From: RHKX01 sp046330415
GTDB lineage: Bacteria; Actinomycetota; Thermoleophilia; Solirubrobacterales; 70-9
Length of the DNA: 64,000 nt
Assembly: GCA_046330415.1 (NCBI GenBank)
Contig: JAXLSW010000010.1
Location: 124,001-188,000, forward strand
Direction of reading: 5' to 3'
The notes under the pieces were generated by a model. It worked only from the letters and a program-made list of their open reading frames with translations. It was not told the DNA's origin and did no database searches. This document shows positions 16,179 through 25,062 of the stretch, one piece after another; the first letter of the stretch is position 1; each line of letters opens with the position of its first letter. A program made the position numbers and the translations under genes.

Positions 16179-17303
16179 ATGAGGCCCGACACGTCTCGCG
16201 GTGGGGTCGACCTCATCGGCGTCGAGAAGCGTTTCCAGGATGTGCAGGCCGTCGCGCACCTCGACCTCGAGGTGAAGCCGGGTGAGTTCATGTCGATCCT
16301 CGGGCCCTCGGGGAGCGGCAAGACGACGACGATGCGGATCATCGGCGGCTTCGAGCATCCGGACGCGGGGAGCGTGCTGATCGGCGGACGCGACGTGACC
16401 TGGGTTCGCCCCAATCAGCGCGACGTGAACACCGTCTTCCAGAGCTACGCGCTCTTCCCCCATATGACCGTGCAGCGCAACGTCGAGTACGGGCTCAAGG
16501 TGGCGCGGGTCGACAAGGCGGAGCGCAGGCGCCGTGCCGCGGAGGCCCTCGAGCTGGTTCAGCTCTCGCATGCGAGCGGCTCGCGTCCGCAGGAGCTCTC
16601 GGGCGGCATGCGGCAGCGGGTTGCCCTCGCCCGAGCGCTCGTGAACCGCCCCGGCGTCCTCCTGCTCGACGAGCCGCTCGGCGCCCTCGATCGCAAGCTC
16701 CGAGAGGAGATGCAGATCGAGCTGCGCCAGATCCAGCAGGACCTCGGCACCACGTTCATCTACGTCACCCATGACCAGGACGAGGCTCTGGCGATGTCGG
16801 ATCGGCTCGTCGTCATGCGCGCCGGCGCGATCGAGCAGCTGGGTTCGCCGGCGGAGGTCTACGACAACCCGGCGACGCTGTGGGTCGCCGGCTTCGTGGG
16901 CACCAGCAACGCCTTGCCGGGGACGGTCCGTGCGATCGGCCGCTTGGCCGAGGTCGAGACCGCCGCCGGGTTGGTCCGCGCCGCGCAGGTGCATGGGGAT
17001 GTCGCTGTCGGCGACGCCGTGACGGTGGTGGTGCGCCCGGAGCACGTGGCGCTCGGAGCAGCCGGCCAGTCGGATGACGCCGCGTCGGGCGCGCGCGTGC
17101 AGGCGCGCATTCAAGAGGTCTTGAACGTCGCGACCAGCCTGCGCTGCGTCGCGATGACGGAGTCCGGCCAGCGGCTGCTGGCTCTGGTTCAGCGCTCAGC
17201 GCTGGAGGAGCCCGCGAGGCCCGGCGACGAGGTCGCGCTCAGTTGGTCGGCGGAGATCAGCCACGTCTACGGGGAGGGTGGATCTGCGTCAGAGGAGGAG
17301 TGA
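16179..17303 (+). CDS. ABC transporter ATP-binding protein, PotA type
   Basis: The protein has 374 residues. It shows Walker A 'GPSGSGKTTT', Q-loop 'FQSYALFPHMTV', signature 'LSGGMRQRVALARAL', Walker B 'VLLLDEPLGALD', H-loop 'THDQDEALAMSD', and a C-terminal TOBE_2 domain. The order potA-D-B-C and the sequence type match spermidine/putrescine-class importers. That class also carries opines, betaines and other small nitrogen compounds, so polyamine is not assured. Starts further upstream in frame (16119, 16062 with a fair AGGA site) are possible. It is preceded by TetR-type operator site 1, which ties it to the catabolic locus. Confidence 0.88.
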   Translation: MRPDTSRGGVDLIGVEKRFQDVQAVAHLDLEVKPGEFMSILGPSGSGKTTTMRIIGGFEHPDAGSVLIGGRDVTWVRPNQRDVNTVFQSYALFPHMTVQRNVEYGLKVARVDKAERRRRAAEALELVQLSHASGSRPQELSGGMRQRVALARALVNRPGVLLLDEPLGALDRKLREEMQIELRQIQQDLGTTFIYVTHDQDEALAMSDRLVVMRAGAIEQLGSPAEVYDNPATLWVAGFVGTSNALPGTVRAIGRLAEVETAAGLVRAAQVHGDVAVGDAVTVVVRPEHVALGAAGQSDDAASGARVQARIQEVLNVATSLRCVAMTESGQRLLALVQRSALEEPARPGDEVALSWSAEISHVYGEGGSASEEE

Positions 17304-17355
17304 CGGGGGAGAGCAACGAGCCAAAGGGGGAGAGGACACAAGTGGAGGAGCAAAC

Positions 17356-18564
17356 ATGACCGAAAGAGGAGACATGAGCGGACGAGACGACAAGGGCGAA
17401 GGAATTGACGATCTCTGGGAGGCGCACACAGCGGGCCGTGGCCTGACGCGCATCGAGTTCCTGCGCGCAACGGGCGCCAGCGCGCTCAGCGTGACTGCGA
17501 TCGGCGCGTTGGTCGCGGGCTGCGGCGGCAGCTCGGACTCGACGTCGAGCTCGGCCACCACGGGCGGATCGACCACCCAGGAGCTGGCCCAGGGCGGTGA
17601 GATCAACCTCCTGACGTGGGCTGATTACTGGGCGCCGGAGAGCCTCAAGGCCTACACCGAGGCGACCGGCACGAAGATCAACCAGACGAACTTCACGTCG
17701 AACGACGAGATGTTCGCGAAGCTCAACAGCGCGAGCGGATCCTCCTACGACATCGCCATCGCCACCGGCGGCTGGGTGCCGCGGCTGAACGATGTCGGCG
17801 CGATCGACGAGCTGGAGTACGACCGCATCCCGTGGCAGAACGTGAGCCCGGATCTGCAGGGTCAGAACTACGACCCCGACGACAAGTTCTCGGTTCCGAA
17901 GGACTACGGCGTCCAGGGCGTGATCTACGACCCGTCGGTCGTGAAGACCAAGATCGCGACGTGGCAGGACTTCCTCGACGCGGGGGCCGAGCCCGGCGTC
18001 AGCGGGGAGGTCTCCGCCTCGAACACCCCCGACGAGCTGATCGGCACTGGTCTGTGGTCGCTCGGCATCGACTGGAACACCGATGACGAGGACGAGATCC
18101 GCCAGGGCGCCGACGTCATGCAGGACTTCGCTCCGCATGTGAAGGCCTACCAGGCGGGTCCGGTCGACGGCATGGTCTCCGGGCAGTTCGTGATGGGGCA
18201 GATCTCCCATGGCGCGGCGCGGAACGCGCGGATCCAGGACGACAACCTGCAGTTCGTCGTTCCGGGCGACCAGAGCGAGATCTGGGTCGATTGCTACATC
18301 CTGCCCAAGGGCAGCGCGAACCGCGATCAGGCCTACTCGTTCATCCAGTTCATGCTCGAGCCCGAGCAGCAGATCGCGGACACCTCCTACATCGGGTACC
18401 CGACCGTCCTCCCGGGCTTGGTCAACAAGCTCCCGAAGTCGGTCAAGCTCCCCGACGAGATCTTCGTCTCGCCGGAGGTTCTCGACCGTGTCACGAGCCG
18501 GATCGTGAACCCGGACACGCAGGGTCTCGTCGCCCAGCTCGCCAACGAGATCATGTCCTCCTGA
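17356..18564 (+). CDS. ABC transporter substrate-binding lipoprotein, PotD/PotF type
   Basis: The protein has 402 residues. An extended N-terminus precedes a lipoprotein signal ending in the lipobox 'LVAGC' at about residue 55, after 'TRIEFLRATGASALSVTAIG', a Tat-like n-region with a single Arg. The mature part begins as in spermidine/putrescine-binding proteins ('INLLTWADYWAPESLKAYTE'). It delivers substrate to the PotBC-type permease. GGAGGAG stands 5 bases before the ATG. The ligand is likely the compound degraded by the downstream enzymes, which is inference from context. Confidence 0.88.
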   Translation: MTERGDMSGRDDKGEGIDDLWEAHTAGRGLTRIEFLRATGASALSVTAIGALVAGCGGSSDSTSSSATTGGSTTQELAQGGEINLLTWADYWAPESLKAYTEATGTKINQTNFTSNDEMFAKLNSASGSSYDIAIATGGWVPRLNDVGAIDELEYDRIPWQNVSPDLQGQNYDPDDKFSVPKDYGVQGVIYDPSVVKTKIATWQDFLDAGAEPGVSGEVSASNTPDELIGTGLWSLGIDWNTDDEDEIRQGADVMQDFAPHVKAYQAGPVDGMVSGQFVMGQISHGAARNARIQDDNLQFVVPGDQSEIWVDCYILPKGSANRDQAYSFIQFMLEPEQQIADTSYIGYPTVLPGLVNKLPKSVKLPDEIFVSPEVLDRVTSRIVNPDTQGLVAQLANEIMSS

Positions 18565-19494
18565 GTGGAAGTGGACCCGGTCAACGTCTCCTCCCCCCAG
18601 AGTGGCGCCCGTCCCCCACGGGCGGGCGCCACTCAACGTGGTTTCAAGTTCGCGGCCGGCGCGGCGCCGCGGGCGCTGAAGGGCCTGCCTCTCATCTGGC
18701 TGTGCGTCTTCTTCGTCATCCCGATGTGCTTCATCGTGGTCTACTCGTTCGCGCACGCCGGGTTCGGCACCGAGAAGATCGGCTTCACGTTCGAGAACTT
18801 CGACGAAGCTCTCTCCGGCTTCAACATCGAGGTGTTCCGTCGCACGCTCGTCTTCGCCGTCACGGGGACCCTGCTCTGCGTGGTGGTGGCGATGCCCCTG
18901 GCCTACTTCCTCGCTCGCAAGGCGGGGCGGTGGGCGCCGGTTCTGATCGTCCTCGTCCTGATTCCCTACATCACGAGCTTCCTGATCCGGACGCTGTCGT
19001 GGCGCATCATCCTGACCGACAACGGGCCGGTGGCGGACGTGCTGAACGCCCTCTCGCTGCACTCCGGCCCGATCCACCTTCTCGATGCGCCTCCCGCCGT
19101 GTTCATCGGCGTGGTCTACGCGTATCTCCCGCTGATGACGCTCCCCTTGTACGTGGCGTTCGCTCGGATCCCCGACGAGTACCTGGAGGCCGGCAGAGAC
19201 CTCGGGGCGGGTGGTATCCGCACGTTCCTGTCGCTCACGCTTCCCCTGGCCCGGCCGGGGATCGCCGCGGGTGTGCTGCTGACGGCCGTGCCGATGACCG
19301 GCGAGTTCGTCGTCCCCGCGCTGCTGGGCGGCAACAAGGGCGTGCTGATGGGCGGTCTGATCTCCTCGCAGTTCCTGCAGGTGCAGAACATCCCCCTCGG
19401 ATCCGCGATGGCGGTGTTGGTCCTGCTCGTGCTGGGAGTGGTCGTTCTCCTGCTCACGCGCGCGACCCGCGGATTCGATGAGGTCGGCGCGTGA
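18565..19494 (+). CDS. ABC transporter permease, PotB type
   Basis: The protein has 309 residues and six hydrophobic helices. The binding-protein-dependent permease EAA loop is seen as 'EYLEAGRDLGAGGIRTFLSL'. GTG start is directly adjacent to the TGA of the binding-protein gene, and the last codons overlap the next permease gene. It forms the membrane channel with the PotC-type partner. Confidence 0.9.
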   Translation: MEVDPVNVSSPQSGARPPRAGATQRGFKFAAGAAPRALKGLPLIWLCVFFVIPMCFIVVYSFAHAGFGTEKIGFTFENFDEALSGFNIEVFRRTLVFAVTGTLLCVVVAMPLAYFLARKAGRWAPVLIVLVLIPYITSFLIRTLSWRIILTDNGPVADVLNALSLHSGPIHLLDAPPAVFIGVVYAYLPLMTLPLYVAFARIPDEYLEAGRDLGAGGIRTFLSLTLPLARPGIAAGVLLTAVPMTGEFVVPALLGGNKGVLMGGLISSQFLQVQNIPLGSAMAVLVLLVLGVVVLLLTRATRGFDEVGA

Positions 19495-20345
19495 ACCGGC
19501 TTCGTCGCACCCGCCTCAGCACCGTGCTGCTCGGAGCCGCGACCGCGCTCGTGCTGGTGTTCCTGCTCGCGCCGATCATCACCGCCGTCGTCTACTCCTT
19601 CAACGAGGGAACGAACGGCCGCCAGACGGCGGACCTGACCGGCTTCACCACCCACTGGTTCGGTGATGCGTGGAACAACACGCAGGCGACCGATGCGCTG
19701 CGCACGAGTCTCGAGGTGGCGGTGTGCGCGGCGACGATCGCCGCGATCGTGGGCACCGCCGCGGGGTTCGCTCTGGCCCGGGGTCGCGGCATCTTCACGA
19801 CCGTCGTCGAGGTGCTCGTCCTCCTGCTCCTGATCGTCCCCGAGATCGTCTTGGCGGTCGCCCTGCTCCTGTTCTACTCCAAGAGCGGCGTCACGCTCGG
19901 CTTCCTGCCCCTGGTCGGCGCCCATACCCCTTTCACCACGGCCGTCGTCGCGCTCATCGTGCGATCGCGGGTCGTCGCGCTCGATCGCTCGCTCGAGGAT
20001 GCGGCGGCCGACCTCGGCGCGGGAAGCGCCCGGTCGTTCTTCGACATCCAGCTTCCGCTTGTGCGCCCCGCGATCCTGGCCGGGGCGATGCTCGCGTTCA
20101 TCTTCTCCTTCGACGCCCTCGTGATCTCGGTGTTCCTGACGACGCCCACCGTTAACACGCTGCCCGTCTACCTCTTCTCGTCGGTGCGCTCGGGCATCCG
20201 CCCGGATGTCTTCGCGATCGCGACGATGATGCTGGCCTTCACGCTCACCTGCCTGGCGATCACCGGGCTCATCTACCGATGGCAGTCACGGCGCGCCGGG
20301 AGCAAGGCGACGACCGTCGGGGTGCTCGCCGGCGGGCAGACGTGA
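19491..20345 (+). CDS. ABC transporter permease, PotC type
   Basis: The protein has 284 residues and six helices. The EAA loop is 'LEDAAADLGAGSARSFFDIQ'. The GTG start overlaps the upstream stop by four bases, so expression is coupled. A 46-base gap follows before the alcohol dehydrogenase gene, which is probably in the same transcript. Confidence 0.9.
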   Translation: MNRLRRTRLSTVLLGAATALVLVFLLAPIITAVVYSFNEGTNGRQTADLTGFTTHWFGDAWNNTQATDALRTSLEVAVCAATIAAIVGTAAGFALARGRGIFTTVVEVLVLLLLIVPEIVLAVALLLFYSKSGVTLGFLPLVGAHTPFTTAVVALIVRSRVVALDRSLEDAAADLGAGSARSFFDIQLPLVRPAILAGAMLAFIFSFDALVISVFLTTPTVNTLPVYLFSSVRSGIRPDVFAIATMMLAFTLTCLAITGLIYRWQSRRAGSKATTVGVLAGGQT

Positions 20346-20391
20346 GCCGACCGCCAGGCAGTTCCTTCCAACTCGACCACTAAGGAGACCC

Positions 20392-21498
20392 ATGTCCAAC
20401 ACCGCCAAGGCAGCGATCGCCTATGAGCCGCACAAGCCGTTCCAGCTTCGTGAGGTCGAGATCGACGATCCTCGCGCGGACGAGGTGCTGGTCGACATCC
20501 GCGCCTGCGGCGTTGGCCACCCGGACGCCGCTGCGCGCGACCAGAACCTGCCGCTGCCGCTGCCGATCGTCGTCGGTCACGAAGCGGCCGGTGTGGTCGA
20601 GCAGGTCGGATCGTCGGTGACGAAGGTCGCCCCGGGAGACCGCGTCCTCCTCATCTTCGGCTCCTGCGGCGAGTGCCCGAACTGCCGGATCGGCAAGACG
20701 ATGCACTGCTACGACAACCCCACCTACAACTTCCTCGGCTCGCGCCCCGACGGTACGACGACGATCCGTTGCGAGGGCGAGTCGATCCATTCGCACTTCA
20801 TCGGGCAGTCGAGCTTCGCCACCCGGGCGGTGGTCTCACAGCGCTCCGTGATGAAGATCGACGACGACATCTCCTTCGAGTTCGCCGGGCCGTTCGCGTG
20901 TGGAGTCATCACCGGAGCCGGGACCGTTCTCAACGTGCTGCAGGTCGAGCCCGGGTCCGCGATCGCGATCTTCGGCGCCGGGGCCGTCGGCACCAGCGCG
21001 CTGCTGGCCGCCCGCGTGGCCGGCTGCGCGACGATCGCCGTCGTGGACGTCAACCCGGATCGCCTCGCCCTCGCCGAGGAGCTGGGCGCCACCCACACGT
21101 TCAACCCCGCCGATGGGGATCCGGTCGAGGCGATCAGGGCGCTGAACGGGCGCGGCGTGCATCGCGCCCTCGACTGCAGCGGTGTGCCGGGTGTTCTGCG
21201 GCAGGCCTACGACTCCACCATGCCGCTGGGAAAGACGGCCGCCGTCGGCTCGCCGCCCGCCGGCACGGAGGTCGGGATCGACGTGATCGACATGATCATC
21301 ACCGGCAAGACGCTGGTCGGCGCCGCCGACGGGTGGAGCCTCCCGGAGACGTTCATCCCGAGGCTCTTCGATCTCTGGCGACAGGGACGGTTCCCGATCG
21401 ACCGCATCTTCACGAACTTCGAGTTCGACCAGATCAACGAGGCCGTCGACGCGGCAGCGCGCGGCGAGGTGATCAAGCCGGTGCTCGTGATGCCCTGA
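20392..21498 (+). CDS. Zinc-dependent alcohol dehydrogenase (MDR family)
   Basis: The protein has 368 residues. Catalytic zinc ligands are Cys39 ('RACGVGHPDA') and His63-Glu64 ('VVGHEAAG'). The structural zinc site is Cys92, 95, 98 and 106 ('CGECPNCRIGKTMHC'). The Rossmann motif is 'GAGAVG'. It resembles class III and aryl-alcohol NAD-dependent dehydrogenases. AAGGAG precedes the ATG. Its place after the transporter suggests it oxidises an alcohol or aldehyde side chain of the imported compound; the substrate is unknown. Confidence 0.88.
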   Translation: MSNTAKAAIAYEPHKPFQLREVEIDDPRADEVLVDIRACGVGHPDAAARDQNLPLPLPIVVGHEAAGVVEQVGSSVTKVAPGDRVLLIFGSCGECPNCRIGKTMHCYDNPTYNFLGSRPDGTTTIRCEGESIHSHFIGQSSFATRAVVSQRSVMKIDDDISFEFAGPFACGVITGAGTVLNVLQVEPGSAIAIFGAGAVGTSALLAARVAGCATIAVVDVNPDRLALAEELGATHTFNPADGDPVEAIRALNGRGVHRALDCSGVPGVLRQAYDSTMPLGKTAAVGSPPAGTEVGIDVIDMIITGKTLVGAADGWSLPETFIPRLFDLWRQGRFPIDRIFTNFEFDQINEAVDAAARGEVIKPVLVMP

Positions 21499-21548
21499 CG
21501 CCCGGCGCCCGGCGTCCGGCGACCTGAGCGCCGGGCTGGAGGCGGCGC

Positions 21549-22760
21549 TCAGAAGTGCTCGGGCGCCCAGGGGGCAACCGGCACGTGCAGGGCGTGATCG
21601 AGCGCTGCGAGCGCGCCGTCGGTGCGCTCCTCCACGAGCCCCGCGCTCGCCATCTGCGCCAGCGAGACGCCGCCCAGGTAAGCGCTGGAGAGCTCCCGAA
21701 CGTCGAGGGCGATGTCGGGTTCGGCCTCCGGGTCGGCGCGGGTGCAGGCCGCTCCCTCGCCCTCGAGGGTCTGCAGGCGCCAGAGTCCGTCGTTCTCGGG
21801 GATCGCCGCATCGCGAACGCTCAAGGTCAGCTCCGTGCGGGCGGCCCAGCGACGCTCCGTCAGCGCTCGGGGAAGATCCAGCAGACGCAGCCAGAGCGTC
21901 TCGGTCAGCTTCGTCACCACAGCGCCGCGGATGTCGTCGAGCAGGAACGGGAGCGGATCGTCCACGGGTCGATAGGGCGCCTCCACGGATGTGGCGAGCT
22001 CGAGGCCGGTGAGGAAGCGCCACAGAGCGGTGCACGCCGGAGTGTCGAGAGCGATCAGCTCGACAACCTCGATCCTCACGTTGGGCGGGATCCCGTGGCT
22101 CTGATAGATGGCATAGCCGCGCGCCGCGCCGTCGGCATCCTCGACCAGCACCAGCTGCCGGTCCCCCTCGAACAGCAGCCGGGACTCCCACCAGTCGGTC
22201 GTTCGCGACGGGAGGCCGGGGCGCTCCCCGCGCACGTGCTCGTAGAGCGGGTCGACCAGAGCTGCTGATCCGTCCTTGGGGACGAGGCGGGGTCGCGGCT
22301 CGGAGTCCCGAAGCGGCTCCCGCAGCCGGGCGCCCGGGATGGGCAGGCGCAGGGTCTCCCCGAAGGCGGCGGGCCCGAAGCCGAACCGTCCCCAGACGGT
22401 GGTGTTGGAGGTCCACAGCGCCGCGAGCGGCTCGCGGCGGTTGCGCGCGTCGTCGAGCAGGCGATCGACCAGCCCGGTGAGGATGCCCCGGCGGCGATAG
22501 GTGGGGTGGACCGTCACCCAGCTGATGCCGGCGCAGTCGAGCGAGCCGCCCGGCACGGAGAGCGAAAGCGTGTAGTTGAGCGCGGTGCCGACGATCTCCT
22601 CACCGTCGACCACGACCCAGGAGCGGTCGAGCTCCTCGACCCGGGCCCAGCGTGCGAGCAGCTCGTCGTCGACGTGCTCGTGGAACGCGGTGGCCGCGCA
22701 TCGGTGAAACGCCGCATGCTCATCGCTGGCGAGGGGGCGGAACTGAAGAGCGCCTGGCAT
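21549..22760 (-). CDS. Eis-like GNAT N-acetyltransferase
   Basis: The protein has 403 residues with the Eis architecture of two GNAT domains plus an SCP2-like C-terminal region. The acetyl-CoA loop is 'VHPTYRRRGILTGLVDRLL'. It ends in 'EHF', and the C-terminal carboxylate of the last Phe is catalytic in Eis proteins. Eis enzymes acetylate amines on aminoglycosides and other molecules. A TetR-type operator (site 2) lies 20 bases upstream of the start, so the gene seems to belong to the catabolic regulon, perhaps to modify an amine intermediate. That last step is inference. Confidence 0.88.
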   Translation of the reverse strand: MPGALQFRPLASDEHAAFHRCAATAFHEHVDDELLARWARVEELDRSWVVVDGEEIVGTALNYTLSLSVPGGSLDCAGISWVTVHPTYRRRGILTGLVDRLLDDARNRREPLAALWTSNTTVWGRFGFGPAAFGETLRLPIPGARLREPLRDSEPRPRLVPKDGSAALVDPLYEHVRGERPGLPSRTTDWWESRLLFEGDRQLVLVEDADGAARGYAIYQSHGIPPNVRIEVVELIALDTPACTALWRFLTGLELATSVEAPYRPVDDPLPFLLDDIRGAVVTKLTETLWLRLLDLPRALTERRWAARTELTLSVRDAAIPENDGLWRLQTLEGEGAACTRADPEAEPDIALDVRELSSAYLGGVSLAQMASAGLVEERTDGALAALDHALHVPVAPWAPEHF

Positions 22761-22779
22761 GGACTCGTCCGATTCTAAT

Positions 22780-22795
22780 CCGACCGGTCGGTCGG
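22780..22795. promoter_or_regulatory. TetR-type operator, site 2 (Eis-like gene)
   Basis: CCGACCGGTCGGTCGG contains the shared CGACCNNNCGGTCG core and a second overlapping palindrome CCGACCGGTCGG. Read towards the Eis-like gene, a -10-like 'TTAGAAT' follows directly. Confidence 0.7.
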
Positions 22796-22805
22796 GCGCG
22801 GATCC

Positions 22806-23591
22806 CTAGGCGCTCGGAGGAGGCGTGGGCGCAGCCGCGGGTGCCGGCGTTGTGCCCGGTGCGGCTTCGGTCCGGCGCGCCGAGCGGCGACCCAGGAGGA
22901 AGGCGACGATGAGCAGGACGAGCCCGGCGACGATCGCGGGCGCGTGCTTGGCGAGCGCCTGGGCCAGAGCCGCCCGGCCGAACTCGCCGAGGTCGAGGTA
23001 ACCGTCCTCGGAGGGATCCTCGGCGGCGAACGGGGGTGCCTCGGTCCGCGCGTCGGGCCCGTCGGCGGGCGTCGGCGGAGCGGGGCCGGCGGCGGGCTCC
23101 TCGCCCGGCGTCTCAGCTGCCTCCTTCTCCTTCTCCACCTCCTCCTCGTTCCCGCCGATCTCGTCGGCGAGCCGTCCGGCGAAGTCAGCCAGCATCTTCG
23201 CCGAGACCTGCTCCATCACACCGCGGCCGAACTGGGCGGCGGGCCCGGTGACCTTCATGTCCGTCTCGACGGCGACGAGAGTCTCTGCGCCGTTGCCGCT
23301 CACGGTCGCGTTGATCATGGCTTCGACGACACCCTGCCCGGTCGTGTCCTTGCCGCGAGCCCGGATCACGACGAGCCCGCTGTCCTGGTCGGACGACTTG
23401 ATCTCGACCGTGCCTTTGTAGCTGCTCAGAAGCGGCCCCAGCTTGACCTTCATCAGACCGGCGTAGCCGTCGCCGGACGGGCCGGTCAGCGATGCGCCGG
23501 GAAGGCAGGGCGCCACGCGCTCGAGGTCCAACAGCGCGGGCCAGACCTCCTCGCGGGGCGCCGGCACGCTGAACTCGTCTGTGAACTTCAT
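22806..23591 (-). CDS. coxG: CoxG-like SRPBCC protein with C-terminal membrane anchor
   Basis: The protein has 261 residues. The first 145 form a CoxG/SRPBCC fold ('MKFTDEFSVPAPREEVWPAL' at the start). An acidic Pro-rich linker follows, then one transmembrane helix ('AIVAGLVLLIVAFLLG') and a Pro/Ala tail. CoxG proteins recruit or anchor molybdenum hydroxylases at the membrane. It overlaps the [2Fe-2S] subunit gene by four bases. Confidence 0.88.
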   Translation of the reverse strand: MKFTDEFSVPAPREEVWPALLDLERVAPCLPGASLTGPSGDGYAGLMKVKLGPLLSSYKGTVEIKSSDQDSGLVVIRARGKDTTGQGVVEAMINATVSGNGAETLVAVETDMKVTGPAAQFGRGVMEQVSAKMLADFAGRLADEIGGNEEEVEKEKEAAETPGEEPAAGPAPPTPADGPDARTEAPPFAAEDPSEDGYLDLGEFGRAALAQALAKHAPAIVAGLVLLIVAFLLGRRSARRTEAAPGTTPAPAAAPTPPPSA

Positions 23592-24079
23592 CGCTCGTTC
23601 GTCTCCCTCATGGTGCGGGCCGCGTGCTGAACGGCGGCAACGATGCCGTTGTAGCCGGTGCAGCGACAGATGTTCCCGGAGAGGTAGTCACGGATCTCCT
23701 CCTCCGAGGGGTCCGGGTTCTCCTCCAGCAGCTGCTGCGACGTGAGCAGCAGCGCCGGCGTGCAGAACCCGCACTGAAGTCCATGTTCCTCGCGGAAGGC
23801 CTCCTGGATCGGATGCAGGTGCTCCGGGTCCTCGGCCATCCCCTCGACGGTCTCGATGCTCGCCCCTTCCGCCTGGACGGCGAACATCAGGCACGCTCGG
23901 GTGAGGCGCCCGTCGACGCGCACCGTGCAGGCGCCGCAGGCGCCCTGCTCGCAGCCGATGTGGGTTCCCGTCAGGCGCAGCTCGTGTCGGAGGCAGTCGG
24001 CGAGCGAGGTGCGCGGCTCGACCTGCGCGGTGCTCGGATTCCCGTTCACGACCAGGGTCACCTCGATCGGTCCGCTCAT
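23588..24079 (-). CDS. coxS: Molybdenum hydroxylase small subunit ([2Fe-2S])
   Basis: The protein has 163 residues. The plant-type cluster is 'GCEQGACGACTV' and the second cluster is 'CGFCTP' with 'CRCTGY'. Both are complete. It transfers electrons from the Mo site in the large subunit to the FAD subunit. It overlaps its neighbours by four bases on both sides, so the M-S-G subunit genes form one operon. The large subunit is encoded separately at 27.4-29.8 kb. Confidence 0.94.
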   Translation of the reverse strand: MSGPIEVTLVVNGNPSTAQVEPRTSLADCLRHELRLTGTHIGCEQGACGACTVRVDGRLTRACLMFAVQAEGASIETVEGMAEDPEHLHPIQEAFREEHGLQCGFCTPALLLTSQQLLEENPDPSEEEIRDYLSGNICRCTGYNGIVAAVQHAARTMRETNER

Positions 24080-24942
24080 GCGCTCTTGCTCCTCGCCGCG
24101 GCTCGGGCGACGGCCCTACGCGCGACCACCCCGGTGATCCGCTTCTTGTAGGAAGCGGGAACCTGAGCGTCGTCGACCGGTGAGACGCCGTCGGCGGCCG
24201 CGCGCCCCGCGGCCTCGAGGACCGCAGCGTCTTCCGGGTTCTCGCCGATCAGGAGCTCCTCGGCGGCGTCGGCGCGCACGGGGGTCGCATCGACGCCGAA
24301 CAGCGCCAGCCGCGCGCCGCTGATCGTCCCGTTGGGGTCCGTTTCCACCTGGGCCACAGCCCCGGCGAGGGCGAAATCACCATGGCGTCTCGCGACCTCC
24401 TCCACTGCTGCACCCCCGGGGGCGCATGGGATGCGGACGGAGGTGATCATCTCGTCCGGCTCCAGGGCGGTGGTGAAGATGCTCACGAAGAAGTCGCGAG
24501 CGGCGATCTCGCGTGAGCCCGCGGGGCCGGTGGCGACGACCGTGCCGTCAAGTGCGAGAAGGAGCGCCGGGAGCTCGGCGGCGGGGTCCGCGTGGGCGAC
24601 GCTCCCCGCGATGGTCCCGCGGCTGCGAATTGCGACGTGGCCGACATGGCCGAGTGTTTCACCCAGGACCGGCAGAGCCGCCTGGACGTCGTCCGCCGTC
24701 TCGACGTCGCGCTGTCTGACCATCGCGTCGACCACCAGCTCGTCGCCGACGCTCATGCTCCCCAGCCCCTCGATCGCGTTCAGGTCGATCAGAACCGTCG
24801 GAGCCGCGAAGCGGAAGTTGAGCAGCGGAACCAGGCTCTGCCCGCCTGCCAGGAGCTTGGCCTCGTCACCATGCTGCTCGACCTGCTGGAGGGCTTCCTC
24901 AACTGTGGAGGGTGCGACGTATTCGAAGGGGGCGGGTCTCAC
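24076..24942 (-). CDS. coxM: Molybdenum hydroxylase medium subunit (FAD)
   Basis: About 288 residues. FAD-binding motifs are 'LLAGGQSLVP' and 'GTIAGSVAHADPAAELPAL', followed by the CO-dehydrogenase-flavoprotein C-terminal domain. The frame is open to ATG 25023, but that start would put the coding region across operator 3a. GTG 24942, just before 'RPAPFEYVAP', where the family begins, leaves a 47-base leader and a -10-like GATAAC, so I chose it. Confidence 0.9.
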   Translation of the reverse strand: MRPAPFEYVAPSTVEEALQQVEQHGDEAKLLAGGQSLVPLLNFRFAAPTVLIDLNAIEGLGSMSVGDELVVDAMVRQRDVETADDVQAALPVLGETLGHVGHVAIRSRGTIAGSVAHADPAAELPALLLALDGTVVATGPAGSREIAARDFFVSIFTTALEPDEMITSVRIPCAPGGAAVEEVARRHGDFALAGAVAQVETDPNGTISGARLALFGVDATPVRADAAEELLIGENPEDAAVLEAAGRAAADGVSPVDDAQVPASYKKRITGVVARRAVARAAARSKSA

Positions 24943-24988
24943 GTCGATGTCACGGTCCTGCGCGTTGGCTTTGACGTTATCACCTCGT

Positions 24989-25004
24989 CCGACCAGTCGG
25001 TCGA
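24989..25004. promoter_or_regulatory. TetR-type operator, site 3a (coxMSG operon)
   Basis: CCGACCAGTCGGTCGA contains the shared CGACCNNNCGGTCG core. On the minus strand the -10-like 'GATAACGT' follows within about 10 bases, so bound repressor would block the coxM promoter. Confidence 0.7.
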
Positions 25005-25025
25005 GGGCGAAGATCGAGCGCACGC

Positions 25026-25041
25026 CCGACCAGTCGGTCGA
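25026..25041. promoter_or_regulatory. TetR-type operator, site 3b (tetR gene)
   Basis: CCGACCAGTCGGTCGA is identical to site 3a over 16 bases and lies 37 bases from it. The -10-like 'TACGTTATT' follows on the plus strand, 20 bases before the regulator's ATG. Autoregulation is expected. Confidence 0.75.
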
Positions 25042-25062
25042 TACGTTATTCTAGCGGCCAGC

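Noticed and set aside
17257..19077. 606-codon open frame opposite the PotD/PotB genes
   Set aside because: Antisense shadow without domains; the plus strand encodes recognisable transporter proteins.
16179..20345. Genuine polyamine uptake operon
   Set aside because: Family membership fits, but the shared operator and neighbours point to another nitrogen compound; kept only as an alternative.
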